Source: Tribonema minus (taxonomy: Eukaryota > Sar > Xanthophyceae > Tribonematales > Tribonemataceae). Taken from it: 64,000 nucleotides of DNA. The stretch is taken from positions 2,046,001 through 2,110,000 of the forward strand of contig JAFCMP010000112.1 of NCBI GenBank assembly GCA_017506865.1, written 5' to 3'. Of this stretch, positions 1 through 9,959 are shown in pieces; within the stretch, counting starts at the first letter, position 1; each line of letters begins with the position of its first letter. Made by a program: the position numbers and the translations under genes. The notes beneath the pieces were generated by a model. It worked only from the letters and a program-made list of their open reading frames with translations. It ran no database searches and was not told where the DNA came from.

Positions 1-1139
1 CCTAGTAAGAGAACCACTCCGACACAGACATGTGCCCGATGCGAACCTCTTTGGATTGGTGCAATATGCCCTCAACAACCCGCAAGCCATTGCCGCCGCA
101 ATGGCAGCACATATGTGATATCCCGCTGCCTGCTCTGCCAGCGTCGATGCCTTCACTGTCGCTCTTCTATCATCTGAAAAGTGCTTTTTTTTGTTTTCCG
201 CACACCAGGGTGTATTTGTGGACGAGATGGGGCATGAGCTCGGCGCGCACCAGGCTGTGGTGATGGTGCTGGCATACTGGATCATTTGGGCAGGGCTTTG
301 TGCGGCGGTATGGCAAGCATGGTGGGTTTTCTGTGCCGTGTTGTTCAGCAAGGCCCCTTTTCGTAAATACCGCTCATTCAGCAAATCCAGCACATGCTCG
401 TCGCTGACGACGCTAGAGGGCTTGTGGTAGCAAGCAATCAGTGTGCGTATACATATTGTCAACGCCCGGTGTACAGCTGGACGTGGTGCTCAGTGATCAA
501 GAAGGCTGACGACCTTGCGTCGTTGTGCGTGGCTGCTGTCTACTGCAACGTACCTCGCGGCACACAACGCTCGAAGCACATAAATGTTGTGTAACTGCTG
601 AGAGTATTTTGCGTGAGCGCTGTTGTGCGCATAAGTGTTGTGTGCCGACTCAATGAAATACCTTGCAACTTACGCAACTGCTTCATCCGTTTTTGTCGTG
701 GGTGCCGTTCTGAACACATGCACGCTTAAACATCCTCATGACTGCTGTGTGTCGTACCTGACGCATTGCCGTTTGCTCATATGCTGTTGACCTGCCGCGT
801 TACATTGTGCTTGTCGTGGACGTTCATGCCGTACGTGCTGCATCCCTCGAGCACATGCTGCTGCGTACACCCATGTGACATGCCTGTCTGACATTTTGCA
901 GCATGCGCTCCAATGTTCACATGTCTGCAAATAAAAATACATGCGTCATCATCCTCTCGTAAAATATGGAGCATGCTCCCTCACAAAACACGGAACAATT
1001 GCTGCAGCACTGAAGTGTCCCTTGCACCACAAGCACTGATAATATCTATGCACATTTCCCTGCACGGAGTGATTGACCGTAGGTTACATACACACACATG
1101 CAGTCACGCATGGCTCACGCAGCTTATTTTTGACCGCAG
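1..1139. other. Spacer with no supported gene
   Basis: Only short overlapping open frames are present, on both strands, without recognisable motifs, splice-supported continuity or homology to anything else in the window. I see nothing that can be annotated as a gene. Confidence 0.6.
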
Positions 1140-1204
1140 GTTACTTCAAATCAGCGAACACAGGCGACGCCCGCCGTCTAGGAAGTCTAACTTGCTATGG
1201 TTTT

Positions 1205-1400
1205 CTTTCTAGCATCAGTGCCTGGCGCTCAGATCCTTCGGGACACAGTGTCCATGTCGATAGCCAATATCCCCAGTTCAGGGCCCTTTGTGGTGACCCT
1301 GGCCTGCAATCTATTTTTGGGATGGAGTCTTCATGGAGCTGGGTGGCCTTAATGCGGGTCTGGTTGTGGGGAGACAGCTTAGCTGTAGCCTTGTGGGGTG
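1205..1400 (+). repeat. Degenerate single copy of the 330-bp retro-repeat
   Basis: About 190 bp align with the tandem units at 54719-54930 and 55049-55260. Shared blocks include TAGCATCAGTGCCTGGCGC versus TAGCGTCAGCGCCTGGCGC, CCAGTTCAGGGCCC and GGAGCTGGGTGGCC. The plus frame stays open across it (residues SWSWVALMRV here, AWSWVALRRV there). The minus frame, which at 54.8 kb reads GPELEIVAIYVNPD, has a stop here. Which strand, if either, codes is unresolved. It is an older dispersed copy of the same retro-inserted family. Confidence 0.6.
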
Positions 1401-1524
1401 TAAGGTGGGGGGAGATGGTTGTTAGAGGTGTAGCTTCTTGTGCAGCGTGGTTGAAAGTGTCAACATGCCATCAGTGATGGCATGTGGTGCAACAAGCTGA
1501 CGATTTGCGTTCACTGGTGAGAGA

Positions 1525-1557
1525 CCAAGGGGTTGTGGACCTAAGCCTCATAATAAT
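1525..1557 (+). mobile_element. LINE-type 3' tail remnant
   Basis: The segment CCAAGGGGTTGTGGACCT followed by an A-rich tail ending in AATAATAAAA matches the 3' end of the full LINE at 23260-28842 (read on minus) and the tails at 62598 and 17081. It is followed directly by GTAC, like the other tails. I could not find the matching upstream target duplication, so the 5' limit of this copy is unknown. Confidence 0.6.
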
Positions 1558-1668
1558 AAAAGTACTTCTTAGGGGCACCCCTAATTAGGCCCCTAATTGT
1601 AATTTGGTAATCGGGGGTCTGGGATTTACCCCTAATGCCCCTAATTGCTGCTGCTGCTGAGCATGAAC

Positions 1669-2006
1669 TGTGCCGCGTGCACCAGTGCTCGGCGGCAGCC
1701 ACAGCAGCACAGGCAAGCAGTGTACGCCAGACCCAATGACTGACAATGAGTAATGTGCACTTGCTAGGAGCAGAGTTGAGCAGTGCCACCAAAGATGGGG
1801 TTGACCAACAGAGAAGCAGCAAAGACAGCCACCAAGACACTGCATCCAATGTCAGGTAGTATATTGCCTTGCTGCTGCTCCAGAGAGTGAGAGCAGCCAG
1901 TAGAAACTGAAGAATGACAGTCACACTGCTCACACAAGCACACAGCATTGAAAACACGCATTGGGCCCCCTGCACACACGCGGGCCATGACTGCAGAGTC
2001 ACCACA
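1669..2006 (-). repeat. 3' LTR of element A
   Basis: On minus it begins TGTGGTGACTCTGCAG directly after a purine tract; the 5' LTR begins TGTGGTGATTCTGACC. About 130 bp in the middle align well with 13310-13465, for example TATATTGCCTTGCTGCTGCT versus TATATTGCCCTGCTGCTGCT in plus orientation. The outer end is ambiguous (1669 or ~1750), and no clean target duplication is visible. Confidence 0.65.
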
Positions 2007-2019
2007 GTGCTCCCCCCTA
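2007..2019 (-). other. Polypurine tract of element A
   Basis: On minus, AGGGGGGAGCA lies immediately 5' of the 3' LTR start TGTGGTGA. Element C has AGGGGGGGTGA in the equivalent place. This is the expected primer for plus-strand DNA synthesis. Confidence 0.65.
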
Positions 2020-2237
2020 GGGCTTTGCTAGCCCGATATGGCGTGGTGACCAAGCGGTTGCCTCACTTGCTATAGGCGAACACACTAGACGGGACACTGA
2101 CTTGTGCCATAGCATGCATGACTGATATGGCTCTCACCCAGGGCCATGCACACTAAACACGAAAGCTATCGTTTACTGCGATGTGCGATATGGAAAAGCT
2201 ACACACTACTAGTGGGCCTGCGCGAGGGCCTCGACTT

Positions 2238-2657
2238 GAGGGGAAAATCTTTTGTAGGGGAACCCGACGTACTAAAAGGGACCATGGAGCCATTATCCAA
2301 GATGAAGTTGAAGATCATACACTCAGTTAACCGGAAGTAGCTAGTCGTACAGAGCTTGGCGCTGTGACCTCGGAGCCACTTTCAGAACTTCAATTGCACT
2401 TGAATTTGATCAGAGAACCTCATGTGTGAAGATAAAGTTCAACTATGAGAAGTTGAGGGTTTACTTCAATATTAGAAGTGGCATGCGCTCACTGTCTTCA
2501 AGTTCAAGTTTGGAAGTGGTGCCGTGATCACGGCGCCGAGCTCTGTACGAATGGCTACTTCCGGTTAAGTGAGTGTACGATCTTCAACTTCATCTTGCAA
2601 TATGGCTCCATGGTCCCTTTTAGTACGTCGGGTTCCCCTATAAAAGATTCTCCCCTC
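2238..2657. mobile_element. 420-bp palindromic foldback element 1
   Basis: The two halves are near-perfect reverse complements centred near 2447. The outer end GAGGGGAAAATCTTTT matches the complement of AAAAGATTCTCCCCTC at the right end. Inner matches include CCCGACGTACTAAAAGGGAC, GAAGTTGAAGATC, TTAACCGGAAGTAG and GTACAGAGC. The core is rich in CTTCAA/TTGAAG words. It interrupts the last codons of element A's chromodomain ORF, shortly after GSWFLFGTEEQE, where element C reads GSWFLVGTQAQL and then ends. It therefore looks like a later insertion rather than part of the retrotransposon. Confidence 0.75.
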
Positions 2658-2689
2658 TTGCTCCTCAGTCCCAAACAGGAACCATGAGC

Positions 2690-4158
2690 CCTCAGGCGCG
2701 GCAGCGTCGGTGCTGTACTTCGCTGCTGAAAGTTGCTGCTGCCTGTAGACTCCGTCGTCGACCCAGAAGACCCTATGCGCGCGCGCCGGCGCGGCAGCCA
2801 GTGCGCGGCAGCGCTGCGAACCCCATGACTTCGCCTTCGCACCCGGGCCGCTGTAGGTACGAAACGCCGTCCGCTGTGAACTTGTACACTGCAAGAATCT
2901 GCAGGCCCTTGGCGGCAGCGCTGGCGAGCGCCGCGGCAGAAGGAGCGACAAGCACGGCGTGTGCGGAGGCGGGCAGGCTGAGCGTGTAGGCGCCGCGGCG
3001 GCACTCGGCGAGGGCGCCGCCAACGCCGCGCTGCTTGCGAATCTTGCGCAGCTGTTGTGCGACGACCTCCGTGCCTGCGCCGTCGATCACGTAGTCGGGA
3101 CGTAGCTCGGCAGCAGTGCTGAGCGTTGACCAGTACTCGCGCAGCGCCGTCGGGCAAGCGTCGAGCAAGTCGGCCGCTTCCCAACTGTCGGCGATGGTGT
3201 CGGGCGCGCCCTCCCAGTGTACCAGGTACTGTAGGGTCCGGCCACGGCCGCGAGGCGCGGCGACGAGGCGGTGCCGCAGGATCGACTCGACACCGTGCCG
3301 CTCGTCGCTCGAGACAACGTCCTCGGCTGTAAGGGAGCCAGGGGACAGGCCGCGCCAATGCTTGGCGATGAGGTAGCGCGAGAAGCCAGTAGGCAGCGAC
3401 TCAGGTCGCTGTGCCTCGTCCGTAGGGTCGCGGCAAAGCTTCGTCAGCTTCGCTGTGATGCGCGTCGACCGTTTGTCGATGTCGACCAAGAGCTCGCCGG
3501 CCTGAACCGCGCCGTATGCGTCGCATGCGGCGGCGGGGCCGACAGTGATGATCCTGTAGGGGCCGTGCCAGCGGTCCAAGAACTTCCTGCTGAACAGGGT
3601 GCGCCGCTCGAGGCCAAAGGTCGTCGAGGCTGGATCGACGTCGACGTCCGTGGCCGCAGAGTGCGTGCGCGCCGTGTGATAGTACCACACCTTGTCGCCA
3701 GGCTTGTAGGCCATGCGCAGGCCAAAAGCGCGGGCGAGCTCGTCGTTCTCGCGAAGCACCTTCGCTCGACGCAACGCATGTCGCTGGTTAGCGTCGTCGT
3801 GCGCCGCGCGCTGTCGAGCAAGAAGCGAGTCGACGAGCTCGGCGACCGAGGGGTCAGTACCGAGGGGCGTGACGGGTTTGAGCAGGTGCCCAAGAAGCGC
3901 GTGGAGCGCGTAGCGAGCCTCACGACCGGTGGCGAGCAGGTACGGCGTCGCACCAGTGGACCGGTTGAATGCCGTGTTGTGCGCGAAGCTGATGTGCGGC
4001 AGCCAGTCAGGCCAGTCCCCCTCCGCGCTGCTGACCACCATGGCAAGCATGTGAGCTAGCTCCTGCATGAAGCGCTCGCACTTGCCGTTGCACTCCGGGT
4101 TGTAAGCCGTTGTGGACAGCTTGCGGATGCCCATGTGCCGGTAGATGGCATGCGACTG
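2690..4158 (-). pseudogene. Element A integrase C-terminus plus chromodomain
   Basis: Open from MGIRKLSTTAYNPECNGKCE onward. It carries the catalytic Glu region of the DDE integrase, the host-like SFAHNTAFNRSTGATPYLL block, a basic linker (NQRHALRRAKVLRE, KPGDKVWYYH) and a chromodomain (RTLQYLVHWEGAPDTIADSW, then LREYW). The chromodomain is expected to steer integration toward particular chromatin. It corresponds to the end of element C's large ORF plus its 46931-48124 ORF, but here the PLGTDPSVAEL join is uninterrupted. The 5' side is cut off from the rest of integrase by the TGA at 4159-4161. The 3' end runs into palindrome 1. Confidence 0.8.
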
Positions 4159-4944
4159 TCACAGCGCTGACATGAAGATGCTGCCGCGATCGCTGAGGAG
4201 CTTGGCCGGGGTGCCGTGCCGCGTTGAATGCTGATCGACGAGGATGGCCGCGGTGCCAGCAGAGTTGAAGTCTGCCGGCTTGACGGCGTGGCACCAGACC
4301 CAGCCCGAGTACATGTCCATGACTACCAGGATGTGCCGAAAGCCGCCGCTGCTGAGTGGCAGGGGCCCGAAGTGGTCAAGGGCGATCGTGTGGAACGGGT
4401 AGGGTGGCCTGTCGCGCCAGACAGTGGGCCATCGCGACAGCTTGCCGGTGCCTTTGTAGGCTTGGCACGGCCAGCAGTTGCTGACCCAGAAGTAGATGCT
4501 GCGGGTCCAGTCAGGCCACCACGCGTGCGCTCGAACGCGCTCGAGCGTACGCTTGACGCCTTGATGACCAGCCCATGCGCTGCCATGAAAGGCCTCGAGG
4601 ACCTGGTCGCGTAGCGCCTTAGGGATGCACACCTGCACCGTGAGCGTGTCCGTAGGGTGACGCACCAAGAGCTGCGCTGAGCCGCTGCTACGCAGGCGGC
4701 AGAGCTCCGCCCACTTGCGCACCTGATTGGCGCGCGCCGCGTCGACAGGCAGCGCACCGCTCGAGAGGTGCTCGAAGATGGGGCCGAGGTCGGCGTCGGC
4801 CTGCTGCGCGTGTTGCCAGTCGTTCGGCGTGAGCCGGCCGAGTTCGTCGTGCTCAGCGAACAGCTCCCACGAGCCGGGTTCGACGCTGTTCGATGCGTCG
4901 ATCGTCGTCGATTCTTCCTCCCCCCCCCCCTTGGAGCGTTGCAA
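4159..4944 (-). pseudogene. Element A integrase N-terminal and catalytic core
   Basis: Contains the H2C2 zinc-binding region (FHGSAWAGHQGVKRTLER, then NCWPCQAYK) and the first two acidic residues of the DDE core (ALDHFGPLPL and LLSDRGSIF). It ends in MSAL then TGA. Element C reads MAEL then Ser at that place and continues, so the TGA is a nonsense change. The frame on the N-terminal side is separated from RNase H by a 12-base C run (4919-4931 on plus), a typical slippage site. Confidence 0.8.
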
Positions 4945-5983
4945 GCAGCAACGTGCAGAGCTCCAAGTATTCGCCAGTCGCGAGCGCCTCGAGCCGCGAG
5001 TGCTCGTGCGCCTCCAGCGCGTACGCGTGCAGCAGTCGATCGTGCTCCTCCTCCGCAGCGTCGGCGGCGGTCGCCGGCACCGGGTTGCGGCTCGGGCCGT
5101 CGGCGTTGCCGTGGTCGACGCCCTTCTTGCACCGCACGGTGATGTTGAACGCCGAGAGGAATTCGGCCCACCTGCCGCCGCGCGCCGTGCGCTCGCGAAT
5201 ACTGTCGATGTACTGCAGCGCGCGATGGTCCGTCAAGAGGGTGAACGGCGTCCCCCTGGGCCAGATGATGTGGCGGAACTTCTTGATGCCGTTGACGATC
5301 GCGCCGGCCTCGAGGTCGGTGGTCGACCAACTGCGCTCGTTAGGTAACGTCGCGCGCGAGGTGAAGGCGATGGGCTGCTCGACGCCGTCGGCATCGGCTT
5401 GGGACAGCACGGCGCCGAAGCCTTCCTTGCAGGCGTCGGTCGCGAGGATGAACGGGCGCTCGCCGCTGCTCACAGCGGCGTAGTCGGGGTAGCGCATGAC
5501 GGTGTGGAGCGCGAGGGTCGCGTTGACGGCGCGCATGGCCTCCACCTGGGCCGCCGTGATTTCGAAGTCCACCCCCTTCGCCATAAGCGCAGTGAGAGGC
5601 GCGACGAGGCGAGCCATGTTCGGAACGAACCGGCGGTAGTAGTAACTGTTGGCTAGGCCGAGCCAGGCGCGGAGTTGGGAGATGTTGCTGGGCGTGGGCA
5701 TCTCTAGGAGGGCGTCTACTTTGGCAGGGTTTGGTCGAATGCCGTCGACGCCAACGATGTGGCCTAGAAACTTTACGTGTTTGCAGCCGATGTGCAGCTT
5801 GGCAGGGGCTAGCTTCATGCCGTGGTCGCTAAGGCGGGAGAAGAGGGCTTTGAGGTCCTCAAGGTGCTGCTCTATTGAGTCGCTGTGGAGTATGACGTCG
5901 TCGATGTACGGCTGTACGCGCTCGAGACCGGTGAACACCATCTGCATGAGCCTAGTGAAGTGCCCGGGGGCGCCGGCGGCGCC
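4853..5983 (-). pseudogene. Element A RT C-half and RNase H
   Basis: RT motif YIDDVILHS (catalytic YIDD) is followed by KLHIGCKHVKFLGHIV and the thumb. RNase H follows, with LATDACKEGFGAVLSQ, the FTSRATLPNERSWSTTDLEAGAIV block and LLTDHRALQYIDS. It is about 80 percent identical by eye to the same part of element C. The N-side boundary is an in-frame TAA where element C has CAG (RCPQGAAGAPGHF), so it is a nonsense mutation. The downstream frame is lost at the poly-C/G run near 4925. Confidence 0.82.
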
Positions 5984-7166
5984 TTAGGGGCAGCGAAGCC
6001 ACTCATACAGGGCAAAGGAGGTGACCATAGCTGTGAGCGGAATGGCATCTGGCTGGATGGCAGAGGTGAAGTAGCCACTAGTAATGTCCATGGTGGTGAA
6101 CACTGTGGATCCCCCGAGGCTGTTGAGCAGATCCTCGATGTTGGGTATGGGGACTTGTGGCACTATGGTCTGAGCGTTGAGGCGCTTGTAGTTGACGGTG
6201 ATGCGGGCTGTGCCGTCTGGCTTAAGCACCGCGACCACAGGAGAGGCCCAGTCTGACAAGGATGGCCGTATGATGCCCGCCGCTAGGAGCTTGTCGATCT
6301 CTACTTTGACCAGTGCGGTCATGGCAAGGGAGTAGCGATAAGCGCGGTCGTGCGTGGGTGTGGCGCCGGGTTTGAGGTCTAGACGGAACGGCAAGGTGTT
6401 GCAGAAGCCTACGACCCATTTGTCCTTGGAGAATGCCTTAGTGGCAAAGGACGCTAGGGTCTCGCAAAGGAGGGCTATCTGCGCGCTATTCCAATCGTCT
6501 AGGTCGACGCGGGCGGCTAGCATGTGCGGAGGCAGCTGGGCAATGGCCTCTTTTAGTGCAACATTGATCCGAGGATCTTTGTGCACAAACTCGCCAAGAG
6601 GCGTACCACCGCTAGCAGGGATCTGCACTGTTGCGCTACCACCAGGGCCAAAGTCAACAGCCTCACGGAGATGCTGCTGTAGGGCCTCGCGCACTGCCGC
6701 TGCTGCGGCTCGATCAGCTTCGCCGTTGCTGTCGAAATCGCCTGTCGAGGCGTTGGCGGGGTCGGCATCGCCGGCCTCGACGTCGTCATCGCGCCGCCAC
6801 TCCTGCATCCGCGTGTTGAGCGCAAAGATGCCGTGCAGCGCTGCCGTGTCGGCAGGCGTCGGTGCCATCGAGGCCTTTGCATGCAGCGCGCAACGCGCGT
6901 CCTCAGCGAGTTTGACGCCGTGCTGCGCGAACTTCAAGGCGTGGTGCACGCCTGTGTCAATGAGCGCCTGCACCGCCGCTGGTAGCGCTGACGATGCCTG
7001 CTCAGTGATGTCGTGCAACAGGCCGCTCTGCAGCATGATGCCTCCCACCAGGTCTGCCTTTGCTGGAGCGACGGCGTTCGCCAAAAAATGTGCGTACGCC
7101 GTTACCTCCCCCTCCTTAGGCTCAGGCCACCGGTAAGAGTCCGGAAAGCTGTGCACAGCGCGCAAC
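5984..7166 (-). pseudogene. Element A linker and RT N-half
   Basis: After the methyltransferase this frame gives a linker with AAVREALQQHLREAVDF, then the RT start: PFRLDLKPGATPTHDRAYRY, KVEIDKLLAAGIIRPS, KPDGTARITVNYKRLNAQT and FTTMDITSGYFTSAI (motif A Asp). It stops at TAA (5986-5984) after YEWLRCP. The linker lacks the alanine-rich repeats that swell element C here. The upstream frame is displaced by the 70-bp duplication at 7167-7306. Confidence 0.82.
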
Positions 7167-7306
7167 GCATGCCATGGAAGGTGCTCCGAGCGCGCGTGCT
7201 CGGCGGGGTCTTGCGTGGCGTCGGTCGAGCGCATCTGCATGCCATGGAAGGTGCTCCGAGCGCGCGTGCTCGGCGAGGTCTTGCGTGGCGTCGGTCGAGC
7301 GCATCT
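7167..7306. repeat. 70-bp tandem duplication in element A
   Basis: GCATGCCATGGAAGGTGCTC starts at 7167 and again at 7237, with the following ~60 bp repeated almost exactly (one G/A difference: GGCGGGGTC versus GGCGAGGTC). Seventy is not a multiple of three, so the duplication shifts frame inside the end of the methyltransferase (the TQDLAEHARSEHLPWHA segment appears twice, in different frames). Confidence 0.9.
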
Positions 7307-8125
7307 GCGCTGTGACGCCAGTAGGAATGGGGTTGCGGCGGTAGGTGCTGCCGCGCGTCGTCGGCGCGGGGCCGTCCATGCTGAACACCTGCTTAGCGCT
7401 GCGGTTGCGCCCAACAGACGTGAAGAAGTCACGTCGCTCGCCGCGCGTGTCGATGACGTCCGCCGTGGCCTCACAAACCGATGTATAGGCTGCTTGGCTC
7501 TTCGCATGCGCGAGAAGCTCACGCGCGTGGGCCATAGCTGCCTGTATACGTGCTGAGTCGTGGTCGCCAACGCCAGGCCTCCCCAGCAGGTAGAACACAC
7601 GGTCGCGCGTCTGCGCGAGGTGGGCGTCGGACTCCTTGCCCTTCACGAGGAGGGCCTCCTGTGCGGTAAAAGCGCCTGCGCGTGCGGCCGCGAGGAAGCC
7701 AGGCAGCTCCGGCGCGCTGTGCAACCCAGGCACGTTCTCGATGACGATGAGGCGGCAGCACTCGGCTGCCATGCCGATTTCGAGCATGTAGTAGAGATGT
7801 TGTATGCCAAGGGCTGTCTCCCGCGTGCCAGCCATAGAGTAGCGCGTGCACGGTGGACCACCAAGTAGGGCTGTGGCGTCGAGTTCGCGCATCGACTCGA
7901 TGAGCTCGCGACGCGTCGCCGGCAGGGTCATGTCGCGTTGTCGTGTCTCCGTGCCATCGTGGTTGTCTGCGTAGATGCTGAGTGCGCGCGAGTCGTGGTC
8001 CACAGCGAGCCTCACATCAAGTAGTCGCGCATGCCCTCTGCCATGCCGCCTGCGCCGCAGTAGACCTCCACGGCGCGCGGACGTGCGATGGGCGCGCGTT
8101 CCAAGTCGATGTCGTCGATGCGCTT
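7307..8125 (-). pseudogene. Element A C5-cytosine DNA methyltransferase domain
   Basis: The methyltransferase motifs occur in canonical order: I (VEVYCGAGGMAEGM), IV with the catalytic Cys (LLGGPPCTRYS), VI (IVIENVPGLH), VIII (AQTRDRVFYLLGRPG), and the segment before IX (SMDGPAPTTRGSTYRRN). Motifs IX and X lie past the 70-bp duplication (LRAVHSFPDSYRW, FLANAVAPAKADLVGG). The enzyme would transfer methyl from S-adenosylmethionine to C5 of cytosine. The frame breaks once between motif I and the following RLAVDHDS (~8012). The domain sits between protease and RT, the same place as in element C, so it belongs to the retrotransposon. It resembles short dcm-like enzymes without a long regulatory region. 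Confidence 0.85.
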
Positions 8126-9956
8126 GAGCGGGATCGCTCTGCCGAGCACGGTGCCGCTTGGCAGCTCGAGTGCGACGTCGGCGCGCTGCTGTAGCAGCAC
8201 AGTGCTCGCGGATGTGCCAGTGGTGAGCTCAGCGCTCGCGACCATGTTCGCGTGCTGCGTGTCGACCTCGACGTGCACGAGCTGCTCGACGTTGGCCTGC
8301 ACCGGGGTGATGCCATCTGCTTCCATGATCTGCACCCATGTAGGGACCGCTGCGGGGGCCTCAGTAGGCTCCAAGGAGACAGCAGTGCGTACCACTGCCA
8401 CCCAGCTGCGGTCAGTGTCGTAGGCGTAGCATCGCTTGTTAGGCAGCTGTGTCGATGGCGGCTCGACGGCCTTGCGAGGCGTCGAGCCGAACGCGTATTG
8501 CGTGCCACGTAGCGTAGGGGAGCTCCGAGTCGATGGATAAAGTCGCGGCCAAGTATGAGGTCGTATGGCAGGCGAGGTACCACCAGGGCCATCACAGGCG
8601 CTGACACGCCACCCGGGCCCGCCGCATCGAAGTGTAGCGAGACGATGGTGGTGATGACCTGTGGCTTGGCACCGGTGTCGATGCCACCGACTGCGTGTGG
8701 CGCCTTGAGCTTGCGCACGTCTCGCGAGTCGATGTTGCCACTGGCCACCATGTGATCAAACAGCTGCTGTGATAAGGCCGTGACTGAGGCACAGAGTCCC
8801 ATAGGCTGCGCTTGATGAACCCTGTGCGCGTGGCGCGAGCGCTGCGCAGCGTACACTTAAACAGGGAATGCATGTCGGTGTAGATCGTACCCCGTAGCTT
8901 GCCTGTGACGTGCTGTTGCGGCAGCGGGAGCAGCTCGGCTTCGAGGGCGGCGACCTCGCTGTAGTAGCGTAGCACCGCGTCGTCGTTGGCGCCGTCGGCA
9001 GGCGCGTAGATGGACGCGATGATGCTGTCGACCAACGCGTGCACTTGCCCTGCAGCCACTTCTGCCTCTGCGCGCCCGTAGCCGTCGATGTCGACTTCGG
9101 CGATGTCGACCAGCTCTGCCGGGGGTGCCCAGCTGCGCTGTCGAGGTGGGGTCGTGTCGTCTGCCTGCTTGGCGCGCCGACCCACGAATGCCAAGCTGTC
9201 ATCGCTGTCGACCATGACAGCAAGAATCAGTGTGCAGTGTACTCGATGGGCCTCGCGCCTCAAGCGCTGGGCCTCTGCGAACTCTGCGTCGTCGATTCGT
9301 CGTGCTGTGCCTGGTGGGTCGAGAGCGGGGGTTGGCGTAGTCGAGTCGACTCGTGCTGGCCCTGTCGACTTGCGCAGATAGAGCGGTGTCGTGTTGCGTT
9401 CGCTGCCGTCGGGTAGCCGCGCCGTGTAGTATGGATCCGCACGATCCTCCAGGTGCACCCCGACGACTTCAAGTTGCACTGGCAAACCGACTGCCGCGGC
9501 CATGCGCGCGTACAGGACCTGTTCTCCCTTGGCGAAGGTGAGGTATGGGTGTTGGGTCGCTGGTGGGGTCGGTGCCGCGTCGCTGGTCTGTGCGGCGGCC
9601 CCTTCTACAGCGTTCTCCTCCCCCCCCGAAATGGCAGTATCCCCCGTGCACGTGGGCTCCCATGGCGCCGCGCTCGCGCGTAGTGTGTGGCCCGTGCTGG
9701 TGAGGGTGTCTGCGTCGTGCGGCGCGCTGGCGCCGTCACTGTGGTTTGGTACAGTGGCGCACCGCCGTGTGGCAGTGTTGCTGACTGCGCCGGGGTCAGC
9801 GCCGTTTGCACAAACCGAATGGGGTGGCTGCTGCGGCGGGGCAGCTGCCGGTGGCGCGATGACTGACGTTGGGGGCGGGGCGTCACTCCCGCCCCCCGGA
9901 CCGTCAGTAGCCGATAGTGCTCCCCCCAGGCCTCGGCGGGGCCTGGGGTTGCACCT
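8126..9956 (-). pseudogene. Element A pol N-terminal linker and protease
   Basis: Directly after the gag UAG (9959-9957) the same frame stays open for 152 codons of Pro/Ala-rich linker, into MAAAVGLPVQLEVVGVHLED and on to TIYTDMHSLFKCTLRSARA. The aspartic protease follows: here LWDS then a frameshift, where element C has LWDTGASVTAI. One base is missing near 8795, so the active site is broken. In the other frame the protease continues with ASVTALSQQLFDHMVASG and the flap/core ALVVPRLPYDLILGRDFIHR. The open reading after UAG in an otherwise decayed element supports translation by readthrough when it was active. Confidence 0.78.
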
Positions 9957-9959
9957 CTA
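9924..9959 (-). promoter_or_regulatory. Gag UAG with downstream stem-loop (readthrough signal), element A
   Basis: Gag ends in TAG (9959-9957). Eight nucleotides follow (AGGTGCAA), then a 9-bp perfect stem CCCCAGGCC / GGCCTGGGG with a 7-nt loop CCGCCGA, and pol in the same frame. The loop's GCCGA can pair with TCGGC nine bases after the stem, a possible pseudoknot. Element C has the same spacing, stem length and loop length but two base pairs swapped. This matches the layout of retroviral UAG readthrough signals. The function is inferred. Confidence 0.7.

Noticed and set aside
2146-2690. Inverted similarity near the end of element A as LTR or terminal inverted repeats of the retrotransposon
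   Set aside because: The true LTRs are direct repeats at ~1669-2006 and 13288-13594; this similarity is the internal symmetry of a single palindrome.
3271-4059. 262-codon plus-strand frame
   Set aside because: Antisense to element A integrase and chromodomain, which carry recognised motifs.
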